Source of the DNA: SG-bin7 sp964498095
GTDB lineage: Bacteria > Bdellovibrionota > Bdellovibrionia > Bdellovibrionales > SG-bin7
DNA length: 64,000 bases
Assembly: GCA_964498095.1 (NCBI GenBank)
Contig: CAZCFY010000017.1
Span: forward strand, 1-64,000
Reading direction: 5' to 3'
The first letter of the stretch is position 1, and every line of letters starts with the position of its first letter. The notes below the pieces were generated by a model that was not told the origin of the DNA, did no database searches, and saw only the letters and a program-made list of their open reading frames with translations. Positions 46,238-54,412 of the stretch are shown piece by piece. A program made the position numbers and the translations under genes.

Positions 46238-46300
46238 TAGGGAGTAGTTATCGATGGAATTTTAATTTAGCATCTAAGGAATTGAGTTTGTAAATTATTC

Positions 46301-47494
46301 TTAGCCTTCCCCTATTACTTTGACCTCGAGCGTGTCATTTTGATGGACGTTTGCCGCACTTAAAATTTCTTTTCCGTGCGATTCCAAAGCCACCCGCACA
46401 TTATCCTCCGCAAACCGAGCGTAAATCTTGGTTGTGTTTGAAGATCTATGGTTAAGTACGCGCGCAATTAAATGTAAACTATTACCCTTCTGTGCAAGCC
46501 AGCTCCCGGTCGTGCGGCGTAGATCATGAATTCTAACGTCAGTAACTCCTGCGGCTTTACGGATACGTAACCATGGCTTCGAAATATTCACTAAAGCACT
46601 ACCCTCTTTTTGCCCCGCAATTATGAAAGGATTATTTTCTTTCATCGGCACTCGCTTCAAAAACGCTAATGCTGGCTCTGAAAGTGGCACGTAATGGGGG
46701 TCTCCATTTTTGGTCCTTCTGATACAAATTTCTTTTCTCGTCCAGTTAATGTCATCCCACTTTGCGCCCAACAGTTCACTTTTACGTAGTCCCGTTAACA
46801 AATAAAGCCATATTGCAAAACGAGCATAAATATTTTTTTCTGAATCAATGGCTTCCGCGAGTTTGGGCATTTCTTCGGGGGTTACCCATCGATCACGTAC
46901 AACCTCTTTGAACTTCTGTATTCCTCGAGCTGGATTTAAACCGTTTACATCTATCAAGTCCCATTCCATCGCAATTTTAAACATAGTGCCCAAGAGTGAA
47001 ATGGTTCTATTAGCATCATAAATAGAATGTTTTCCGATTTTTTGATGAAGAGAGACCACGTCTGCTTTGGTAATGCTTTTGAGTTGGAATGTTTTCCACG
47101 CCGGAAGAACATAGGCATTAATTCGCCTCTCGTCTTCCTTCCAAGATCTCTTGTGAACTTTTGAATGACGCTCCAGAAATTGCGTGCACAGATCTTTCAT
47201 CTTAGCGGCATTTCTATCTTTCACGCGCATTGATAACGGATCTTTACAATCGCTGATTAATAGTAAGTTTCTTATCGCCTCTTTGCGCGCCAGTTCCACG
47301 GACAACACTCCATAACGGCCTAGCGCCATCAATCGCTTGCGCCCATGTAACCAATAGCTCAAAACAAAAGTCTTTTTGCCAGACGGGTAAACTCTAATTC
47401 CAAAACCCATTAGTTCCGAGTCCCAGCGCACGTCCCTTTTTCCGTTATTCTTTTCGTATCTAATAGAATCAATAAGGCGTTTCGTTAATTTCAT
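46301..47494 (-). CDS. Tyrosine recombinase (integrase)
   Basis: About 397 residues; the ATG at 47494 has GGGGGA close upstream (an earlier ATG is at 47542). N-terminal arm-binding domain (VRWDSELMGFGIRVYPSG) followed by a core-binding domain and a catalytic domain with TGLRKSE, a Lys in RRTKNGDPHYVPL, HDLRR, LNHRSS and the nucleophile Tyr in KIYARF: all five residues present. The P4/CTnDOT-unlike, phage-P4-type fold fits tRNA-site integration. Reads away from the attachment site at 47633. Confidence 0.92.
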   Translation of the reverse strand: MKLTKRLIDSIRYEKNNGKRDVRWDSELMGFGIRVYPSGKKTFVLSYWLHGRKRLMALGRYGVLSVELARKEAIRNLLLISDCKDPLSMRVKDRNAAKMKDLCTQFLERHSKVHKRSWKEDERRINAYVLPAWKTFQLKSITKADVVSLHQKIGKHSIYDANRTISLLGTMFKIAMEWDLIDVNGLNPARGIQKFKEVVRDRWVTPEEMPKLAEAIDSEKNIYARFAIWLYLLTGLRKSELLGAKWDDINWTRKEICIRRTKNGDPHYVPLSEPALAFLKRVPMKENNPFIIAGQKEGSALVNISKPWLRIRKAAGVTDVRIHDLRRTTGSWLAQKGNSLHLIARVLNHRSSNTTKIYARFAEDNVRVALESHGKEILSAANVHQNDTLEVKVIGEG

Positions 47495-47632
47495 TATTCC
47501 CCCTAAGTCACCCTTAAGTTTCCACAGCATATCGAGACACATGATAATTAATGCAAGTAAAAACCATTTCGACTTAGGGAGTCTGATAGCTAAACGTAAG
47601 TCATGTCAGCAATTGACAAAACTACTTTAGGA

Positions 47633-47678
47633 CTTCTAAGCTGAGGGTCGCTGGTTCGATTCCAGCCGGAGTCGCCAA
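47633..47678. repeat. Attachment site attR (46-bp direct repeat)
   Basis: Exact copy of bases 40210-40255, i.e. the 3' half of tRNA-Arg from the anticodon loop to the CCA plus one base. It lacks the 5' half and cannot form a tRNA on its own. Confidence 0.92.
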
Positions 47679-47713
47679 CTCCCACCCTTAAGGATGAAGA
47701 ACCCCAGTTTAGT

Positions 47714-48976
47714 TTAAGCCGCCGTTTTTTCATTTACTTGCTGCAACTGCCAACGCTCAAACTCGAGAATAAAAGTCGTATTTGGCCGGCGTTCATCATA
47801 AGAAATTTTGGCGCCATGAACTTTCAGCACCGACCTAGCAATGGCTAGCCCAAAACCCTCGCCTATCCTAATTCCCTTTTTGGTCGAAAAAAGTGGATCA
47901 AACATTTTAGTTTGCACGGAGGGCTCAATCCCTTTGCCGGAGTCCGTGATCGTAACCACAACCGAGTCGCCAGTATCGCGCGCTGAAATGATAATCCAGC
48001 GGTCTGGCAAATTACGGATGGCATCCAGAGAGTTTCTAATAAGATCATTAAATACCATTAAGAGGTTGCTGTTTTCGCCGCGCACATTCATGGGTTCATG
48101 CGGAAAATCAAGAGTTAACTTTACATCGGCCTCTTTAATTGATGAACCTAAAATTTTTGCGGCCGCTTGAATTGTAAAGCGCACATCAATTTGTCTCTCT
48201 TCCGGAGCCACCATGCGCTCGCCCGCAAAGAGACGCAATTGATGCATAAGTTTACTCATGCGAGAAATTGTCGTCGTCACCAAGTCTAATCTTTTTAAGG
48301 CGATATTTATATTGGCGGGATTTTTTCGCAACTCATCGGCCGCCATCCCCGCACTCGCCGTTAAAGTTGCTAGAGGCGTAGTAAGTTCGTTAACGATTCC
48401 GCCAGATAGAACTTCCATGGACTTTATCCGTCTTTGCTCCGAGCTAAGAGCAATAAGTTCCCGGTAAGTTTGAGTTCTAAGAGATAACACAATGTAAGAG
48501 AGCGTAGATGTTGCCGCAAGGGTTAACAGAAAATGCATCTTTTGATCCACATTCGGCGTTTGGAAAAATGATACGCCAAACACCATCCAAACTAAAGAGC
48601 AAGTTGCGGCAAAGACTGGGAAGGAAAAAGTCACGGACGATAGACAAAACAAAATCAGCATAAGACTAACTGTCTGCTGTATGTCATTGGTAAGCACAAT
48701 TTGCAGAGCTGACTTAAGCAAAATCATCCAACAAAGAGTCGCGATAATGTACGTAGGACGTATATGGCGCAAAATCGTATGACTAAAAAAATAAACTCCA
48801 AAATAAAGAGTCGTCGTAAAAAAAGCTAACGGGAACAAGACATTTTGAATGGAAGAAGAAAAAAGAAAAAAATGAGCCGCAGAAAATCCAATATAGAGTA
48901 ACCCTAGCGCCAGGGCGAGCGGGCGAATAATTCCACGGCTATATTCTTCGAGGCTATTTCTCTCTTCCGAAGTCAT
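47714..48976 (-). CDS. Membrane histidine-kinase-like protein with Asn in place of the phospho-His
   Basis: A 420-residue protein. Residues 20-166 have about six hydrophobic segments; residues 170-280 form the DHp-like helices and 285-412 the ATP-binding HATPase domain (N-box NDLIRNSLDAI, G1 DSGKGI, F-box DPLFSTKKG, G2 GEGFGLAIA). The H-box reads GGIVNELTTPLA, with N196 (codon 48389-48391) where HisKA has His. It may be catalytically altered or act as a sensor-ATPase without autophosphorylation. No response regulator is adjacent. Confidence 0.85.
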   Translation of the reverse strand: MTSEERNSLEEYSRGIIRPLALALGLLYIGFSAAHFFLFSSSIQNVLFPLAFFTTTLYFGVYFFSHTILRHIRPTYIIATLCWMILLKSALQIVLTNDIQQTVSLMLILFCLSSVTFSFPVFAATCSLVWMVFGVSFFQTPNVDQKMHFLLTLAATSTLSYIVLSLRTQTYRELIALSSEQRRIKSMEVLSGGIVNELTTPLATLTASAGMAADELRKNPANINIALKRLDLVTTTISRMSKLMHQLRLFAGERMVAPEERQIDVRFTIQAAAKILGSSIKEADVKLTLDFPHEPMNVRGENSNLLMVFNDLIRNSLDAIRNLPDRWIIISARDTGDSVVVTITDSGKGIEPSVQTKMFDPLFSTKKGIRIGEGFGLAIARSVLKVHGAKISYDERRPNTTFILEFERWQLQQVNEKTAA

Positions 48977-49100
48977 CCTCTTATTATCGGAAAAATCGGG
49001 TAACTTTTAATCATGTTAATTTAATTACACATATGTCGACCCAAAGAACACGTGTCTAGTCTATATTGGGACGTCTCATTTTGAAACTTAGAATTATTTT

Positions 49101-49122
49101 GGAGTTTCAACAACTAAACTCC
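49101..49122 (+). other. Small leader hairpin
   Basis: GGAGTTT and AAACTCC form a 7-bp stem with an 8-nt loop, 62 nt before the ATG of the small membrane protein. Could be an RNA leader element or a binding site; no function known. Confidence 0.3.
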
Positions 49123-49183
49123 AGTTCAAATGGTACGGCGTTCGCATCCTTATGGGGAATCAATTACCTTACTGGGGGAACCA

Positions 49184-49396
49184 ATGAGCCAAGTCAATTT
49201 TAATAAACGACGTAAATCCCGATCAACCTTAGAAGGCGTATTATACGAAATGCGCCCCTATTCACTGGCAACTATTGCGGCCTATTCGATAGTCTTTCCT
49301 ACGCACACGCTTATGGCTGTAAGCGGTGGCGTACTCGCGGTCTGCGCAGCGCTGATTTTCTCAATGCGACTACGCAGCCGAAGTGTTCGCTATTAA
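49184..49396 (+). CDS. Small membrane protein
   Basis: A 70-residue protein from the ATG at 49184 (GGGGGA upstream). An Arg/Lys-rich start, then two hydrophobic segments (SLATIAAYSIVFPTHTLMA, VSGGVLAVCAALIFSM) and an Arg-rich end. No family recognised. Confidence 0.6.
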   Translation: MSQVNFNKRRKSRSTLEGVLYEMRPYSLATIAAYSIVFPTHTLMAVSGGVLAVCAALIFSMRLRSRSVRY

Positions 49397-49777
49397 TTAG
49401 TGAGCGTCAGGTAAATAATCTACCAAAACGGGATTCAAAAAACGCATCATTGCGCCTTTAGGGATTAAATCCGTGCTGATTGTAACTTCCTTACGAGTTG
49501 CAATTCCTGCGCAATCAACTGCCGGCGCGTAAAGTGCCACTTCAAATTTTTGGGCGGCAACTTCTTTTGTTTTAACGCTAACAGACTCTTGAGAAAGTCC
49601 ACCACAGCGACTGTACTCAATAGTGATTAAAGTGACGTCAGGCTTACGCGGTCCAGGGCCCGGCATTAAATTTCTATATTGCGCCACTTTTTTAACTAAA
49701 ACTACTTCGAGAGTTTTGGGCTCTTCAGCAAAGGCACTCATTCCGATTAAACTAATTAATACAAATAATGATTTCAT
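49397..49777 (-). CDS. Small secreted protein of unknown function
   Basis: A 126-residue exported protein (MKSLFVLISLIGMSAFAEE). Two cysteines in SRCGGLS and VDCAGIAT. AAGGAG precedes the ATG. Its last base directly abuts the convergent small membrane gene. Confidence 0.65.
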   Translation of the reverse strand: MKSLFVLISLIGMSAFAEEPKTLEVVLVKKVAQYRNLMPGPGPRKPDVTLITIEYSRCGGLSQESVSVKTKEVAAQKFEVALYAPAVDCAGIATRKEVTISTDLIPKGAMMRFLNPVLVDYLPDAH

Positions 49778-49842
49778 AAATTCTCCTTTTTGCGGAGTGG
49801 AACCTATCCAGAAAAATGCGAATGGGCAATGGGTTTTTTAAA

Positions 49843-50832
49843 TTAGGGCAGCTTGCCCTTAAGTTCGTGGTATTCTTTAAGCGTGCGCGTGACAATTTCT
49901 TCTACCGATAAAATTTCTTCAATCAGGCCGACACCATGACCCGCCGAGAAAACATTTTTATAAGAGACTTTTGATTTGTCGCTAGCTAACAGAGAACGTG
50001 CTGCCCGCGCTAGCGACAGCCAACGTTTCACTTTTGGTATTCGCGCCACGACAGACTCTACAACTCCATCGCTTAATCCGATTTTTTCCAGCTCCGGTGT
50101 TAAAATAAAATTTCCCGGGAAGCCGTCGACTTTATCCGTATTCACTATATCTTCAGGTCCGGCATTTAAAATTGCCGCCTTATATTTATCACTGGCGGGG
50201 CTTTCTTTAGAGGCAACAATCCTCGTTCCCAAATAAACTGCCGAAGCGCCCAAGGCCATGGCGGCGAGCATGGTTCGTCCGTCACTAATACTTCCGGCAG
50301 CAACTATGGGAAGCTTAGATATATTTTTTCTCAAATAAGGAATCAGCGCTAGCGGCGAAACATTCCCGGCATGCCCACCAGCGCCACCAGCCACGGCAAT
50401 AATTCCGTCGGCGCCAAGATCAGCTACCTTTTTTGCGTGCTCGAGCCCCACAACGTCGCAAAATACTTTTGTCCCCGCTTGATGCGCTTTTTTTATGATT
50501 TCCCTAGGACTTCCCAAAGAAGTAATTATGAGCGGCACTTTATTTTCCAAAATGACATCGAGTTGCTCGTGCTGAAATTTATTGGATTTTTGCACAATTA
50601 AATTCACACCAAACGGCTTGACCGTGCGGCCTTTAATTTCTAGCACCGCTTTTTTAAAATTTTCGACTGGGCGATAGTTTAGCGCGGGAAAAGTTCCAAG
50701 TCCTCCGGCTTTACACATCGCCACGACAAGATCCGCATAGCTTACTAAAAACATTGGCGCGCCTATGATTGGAAAGTCGACGCCAAACATTTCGGAAAAT
50801 TCGGTTTTGATGGGTGCACCAACACTTGTCAT
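49843..50832 (-). CDS. Nitronate monooxygenase family protein
   Basis: A 329-residue FMN TIM-barrel. FPIIGAPMF at the N-terminus, GADGIIAVAGGAGGHAG for the FMN-phosphate site and LPIVAAGSISDG are family marks. Oxidises nitronates (class I/II of the 2-nitropropane dioxygenase family) or acts in fatty-acid metabolism as FabK-like relatives do; the sequence cannot separate the two firmly. Confidence 0.85.
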   Translation of the reverse strand: MTSVGAPIKTEFSEMFGVDFPIIGAPMFLVSYADLVVAMCKAGGLGTFPALNYRPVENFKKAVLEIKGRTVKPFGVNLIVQKSNKFQHEQLDVILENKVPLIITSLGSPREIIKKAHQAGTKVFCDVVGLEHAKKVADLGADGIIAVAGGAGGHAGNVSPLALIPYLRKNISKLPIVAAGSISDGRTMLAAMALGASAVYLGTRIVASKESPASDKYKAAILNAGPEDIVNTDKVDGFPGNFILTPELEKIGLSDGVVESVVARIPKVKRWLSLARAARSLLASDKSKVSYKNVFSAGHGVGLIEEILSVEEIVTRTLKEYHELKGKLP

Positions 50833-50859
50833 GCGATCTCTATACTGTATAAAGAAATA

Positions 50860-51375
50860 ATGGAATGGACAAAGACATTATTTAATACTTTTGAAAAGGT
50901 AGCCCCCCAAAATATTCGCGAAACCTTTTACTTACGAATGTTTGGATTAACTAAAATCCCATTGTTATTTTTGGTTTCCCCCAAAGTTTTGCAGTTAAAT
51001 GATAGCCGCTGTGCCGTGCAGATTCCGCTGTCAAAGCTAACTAAAAATCACCTGGGCTCTATGTATTTTGGCGTGCTCGCCATGGGCGCTGATTGCGCCG
51101 GCGGCATGCTCGGCATGCATCACATACGAAAGTCTGGCGAAAAGATTTCGCTAGTCTTTAAAGATTTCCACGCTGATTTTCTAAAGCGCCCCGAAGAAGC
51201 CGTCATTTTTACTTGCGACGATGGTCCAGCCATCAAAAACCTCGTCGACTCCGTCGTTAAAACCGGCGAACGCCAACATTTGCCTCTCAGCATTTCGGCT
51301 TGGTCGGCCTCACGCCCCAACGAAGAACCCGTCGCCAAGTTTACCTTGACGCTGAGTTTGAAGCGGAAGGGTTAG
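50860..51375 (+). CDS. DUF4442 hotdog-fold thioesterase-like protein
   Basis: A 171-residue protein. GSMYFGVLAMGADCAGGMLG lies in the central hotdog helix and FKDFHADFLKRPEEAVIF in the following strands, matching DUF4442. Likely an acyl-CoA thioesterase relative. The last 22 codons, from about SASRPNEE, recur as a fragment at 53860, beyond the Calx-beta gene. Confidence 0.75.
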   Translation: MEWTKTLFNTFEKVAPQNIRETFYLRMFGLTKIPLLFLVSPKVLQLNDSRCAVQIPLSKLTKNHLGSMYFGVLAMGADCAGGMLGMHHIRKSGEKISLVFKDFHADFLKRPEEAVIFTCDDGPAIKNLVDSVVKTGERQHLPLSISAWSASRPNEEPVAKFTLTLSLKRKG

Positions 51376-51445
51376 CTAAGTCAGGTTAAACTCCTGACGA
51401 ACCCCGATAGCACGAATGATCCTGGCTTACGCAGCCTTTTCCCTT

Positions 51446-53479
51446 CTAATAAATGCTATCGACTTTTGGAGTTACGGAGTAGGTAAAGCTGTTAACTGTT
51501 GTGTAAAGCTGGAAGTCCGAGCTTCTAACGGTTGTCCCTGGTGGAAAATTCAAACTTCCCGAAGCCGAGCCGCCCGTCGTAGTTGTCATACTCCAAGACG
51601 CTTGTACCGTATACTCCGACGCCGGTTTCATCGTAAATGTAATCTGGTAGAAACAATTAACGCCGTTAACGCCAAACGGTATAAAACAAGGTACTTGAAA
51701 TTGAGGATCTCCATACGGAGTGAGGTTTTGTGACCAGGTGAAATAAGGATACGACTCGTCGTCATTTAAAGTAATAGTTGCTATAGAGTTACTAATCGTT
51801 GCCCCCTGGGCCCCAGAAATACTGACCGCATATGTTTCAGCTTTTTCATAAAGAGAATTTTGGACGCTCGAAATTTGTAAGTCAGTGAAGAACTGTCCGG
51901 CCGTAATTGTGGCTGAACCTGACTTAGCCACATAGTCGCTGCCGGATTTAGCGGTACCATCTGAGGTTGTGTAGTTAAAGGTGATGTTTTGATAACTGCT
52001 GCCAGACAAGGATACGCGCACAAATGTTGTTGAACCCTCATAGGTACTCATGTTGCTGATGCTCAGACGTGGTTGTGGGTCATCATCGTTAATTGTCATT
52101 TCCGCCTGCGCTCGGATGCTGTTGTCTAAAGACCCAACCACGATATCAAATTTTTCTTGGGGCTCGTAATTCGAGTCATTTACGATTTGTACACTGGCCA
52201 TCCCCATCGTCTGTCCTGCCGAAATCGTTTGTACACTGGTTAAAACGTAAAAGTCTCCAACAACAGCTGTCTTATTAACGCTTCCAATATTGAAGGTGAG
52301 ATTACGGCCGCTGGGTTTACTTAGTGTGTATACGACGGGAACGTTACCTGCGTTTTCAGAAAAGGTTTGGGCGCTGATAGAAAGTGTAGGTGCCATATTG
52401 AGATCACTTTCAGCGATTTTTATTGTTGAGACTGATGCAATTTGAGCATTCATGGCACCAGTATAGTCGATGAAAAAATCCTCAGTGTTTTCATCCAGAT
52501 TGTCGTCCATGATCTTAATGGAAATCTGACCCATCATTGAACCCGCCGCGATAGCTACGTTACCACTAGCAGACTCATAATCCGCTCCGGCAATAGCTGA
52601 ACCATTTCGAGTTTTCCAAGCAAATGAAATATTAGAGTCACTCGGATGACTCAAGCTATAGCCAATGGTGGCGCTCATGTTTTCATTCACTGTCGGCTGA
52701 GAGATGTTTATGGTCGGAGGTAAATCGTCGCTCGTAATGACACCACTGGCAAAATCCGCACTCAAATCTGCAAAAGTAACGTTGGTAATTTTTAACCCCA
52801 TTTCCTGATTACCTTCATGCACATTATCATCGATGGTTTTAATGATAATCTGGTAACTAAGCGACCCTGCCGGAATCACTACACCCCCTTGAGCTGCTGT
52901 GTAATCTTTATCCTTTAAGGCTGACCCGTCCATCGTTTGATATTCAAAGCTGACGTCTTGGAAAGCGATCTCACTAAGTTCGACTTTAAAAATTAAATCT
53001 GTGCCTTCTTTACTTTGCGTCGTTACCACTTTCAGTTGTGGCGGCAGCTTACTGTCGATTACTTTAATCAAATTCCGTTTCTCCTTCTTCTCACCGGAAA
53101 CGGGATCGATCCATTGAAGCACCAATGCAAAGTCTTCTTCGCCTTTATAAAGAGTATCCTCTGTGATTTGTGTGTCGATGACTGCTGCGTTATCGCCAAT
53201 TCTTACTGTGACGGCTCCCTCCGCCGGTTGAAACCTCGCTGCAATATTGTCGTTAACATCAATAATTGACCAACTCATGTCGATTTGAACTTGGCTGATG
53301 TTACCGAACGGGATCGAAATTTTGTTGGCCCTGCCCTCGTTAACTTTAGTATAAACATCCTGAGAACTAAGATTTTGGAAGAAGTCAGCGTTCGGTTTAA
53401 CGGCTTCAAACCCGGCCATGTCACAAGCGTTGTAAGTCATGACTAAAAGTAAAAGTGTTATCCCTATCCATCTTTTCAA
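51446..53479 (-). CDS. Exported Calx-beta repeat protein
   Basis: A 677-residue protein with an N-terminal hydrophobic signal (ITLLLLVMTYNAC; weak lipobox). Residues about 20-150 are a unique region, then four Calx-beta modules (near 155-260, 262-370, 372-480, 482-590), each with the DGSA...GxDY, IxAG and IxDD/NDDD ends; the C-terminal 80 residues are beta-rich. Calx-beta modules bind Ca2+ and serve adhesion or surface structure. An acidic N-D-D-D series agrees with calcium binding. Confidence 0.85.
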   Translation of the reverse strand: MKRWIGITLLLLVMTYNACDMAGFEAVKPNADFFQNLSSQDVYTKVNEGRANKISIPFGNISQVQIDMSWSIIDVNDNIAARFQPAEGAVTVRIGDNAAVIDTQITEDTLYKGEEDFALVLQWIDPVSGEKKEKRNLIKVIDSKLPPQLKVVTTQSKEGTDLIFKVELSEIAFQDVSFEYQTMDGSALKDKDYTAAQGGVVIPAGSLSYQIIIKTIDDNVHEGNQEMGLKITNVTFADLSADFASGVITSDDLPPTINISQPTVNENMSATIGYSLSHPSDSNISFAWKTRNGSAIAGADYESASGNVAIAAGSMMGQISIKIMDDNLDENTEDFFIDYTGAMNAQIASVSTIKIAESDLNMAPTLSISAQTFSENAGNVPVVYTLSKPSGRNLTFNIGSVNKTAVVGDFYVLTSVQTISAGQTMGMASVQIVNDSNYEPQEKFDIVVGSLDNSIRAQAEMTINDDDPQPRLSISNMSTYEGSTTFVRVSLSGSSYQNITFNYTTSDGTAKSGSDYVAKSGSATITAGQFFTDLQISSVQNSLYEKAETYAVSISGAQGATISNSIATITLNDDESYPYFTWSQNLTPYGDPQFQVPCFIPFGVNGVNCFYQITFTMKPASEYTVQASWSMTTTTGGSASGSLNFPPGTTVRSSDFQLYTTVNSFTYSVTPKVDSIY

Positions 53480-53859
53480 ATTCGCCCCCCCAAGTTACAT
53501 GCGTACAAATATATAATACCGGGTTAGGTCTAAGGTTAGATTCACCCTTTTGGCAGAAATTGGCGTATTAATATGAGAAAACTGGTTAGGTTATGGACAC
53601 CCCAACAAAGGCATTTCTTCCAACAGAGCTAAGATTGCTCCATCCAATCAGCAAGCGAATAACAGGATCTCTATATCTCAAAATGAGACTTCCTTATAAC
53701 GTTCGAGTCGACGAAATTGATATCTGAGAGGATCAGTTGGTTCGGTGGAAAAAAGAATTTCATTGATCAAACTATTTTTGGAGTAACCTTAAAATCACGT
53801 TAGTTTGGTATAAATCCCGCGTGGAACATTATTGGGAGTTTTGCACAAGCAAATCACTC
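53480..53859. other. Intergenic stretch without a supported gene
   Basis: Upstream of the Calx-beta gene (its promoter must lie here). A 44-codon reading frame runs from 53593 to 53727 but has no ribosome site and no recognised homology; a few further in-frame codons follow its stop. No repeat or terminator was evident. Confidence 0.5.
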
Positions 53860-53931
53860 TGGGCTACCTCACGCTCCGAAGAACCCGTCGCCAAGTTTAC
53901 CTTGACGCTGAGCCTGAAGCGGAAGGGTTAG
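53860..53931 (+). pseudogene. 3' remnant of a DUF4442 gene
   Basis: In frame it encodes WATSRSEEPVAKFTLTLSLK plus RKG and a stop; the intact gene ending at 51375 has WSASRPNEEPVAKFTLT at the same place. One codon is missing and the AGT TTG pair is AGC CTG (synonymous), so the fragment is a divergent relic rather than a fresh copy. No upstream part of the gene remains. Confidence 0.65.
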
Positions 53932-54271
53932 CCCCAGAATGTACAACATAGGGAGGATGACAGATTCCCCTTGGTCCGGTATTAGTTTCGATTCCATTGG
54001 CGGAAACATATGTATCAAAGGTTATCTTGATTTCTCGGCCACCAAATTTAGGAGTAATTTCCAATCTTGTAATTTTATGGTTAAGTCCCAGATTTTTTTG
54101 GATTATTTCAGAGCTATAGAACTTGTTCTTACAACCATTATCCGCAGCATTTAGAATTAAAAGGATATCAGTTTGTCCTTCATATACGCCGGGAGTTACT
54201 TCAAAAATATTGATGTTTTGGGCTAAGGCCGATGACGCCAAAAGCAGGCACACTGTAAAAAACTTTTTCAC
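53897..54271 (-). CDS. Small secreted protein of unknown function
   Basis: A 124-residue protein with signal KKFFTVCLLLASSALAQ. The last dozen residues (SGANPSASGSASR) are translated from the reverse strand of the DUF4442 remnant, so the original C-terminus may have been replaced. Cysteines in NGCKN and GICHPP. No family recognised. Confidence 0.55.
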   Translation of the reverse strand: MKKFFTVCLLLASSALAQNINIFEVTPGVYEGQTDILLILNAADNGCKNKFYSSEIIQKNLGLNHKITRLEITPKFGGREIKITFDTYVSANGIETNTGPRGICHPPYVVHSGANPSASGSASR

Positions 54272-54412
54272 TTGTTCACCTCATATTTCGCTTATTAAGA
54301 CCTCTGATTAGTTCTGCAATTAGCGTACCGACAAATGGCCAGACAATTCTATGTTAACCTAATGGTTATACTTAGGTATTCCGATTAAATTTAGGCAGTA
54401 AAGAGGTAAATC

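Noticed and set aside
47633..47678. Second tRNA-Arg gene
   Set aside because: Only the 3' half is present (anticodon loop to CCA); no 5' acceptor or D-arm precedes it. It is the distal attachment site.
53593..53727. Small 44-codon gene
   Set aside because: No ribosome binding site, no recognised homology and an early stop; not enough to call a gene.
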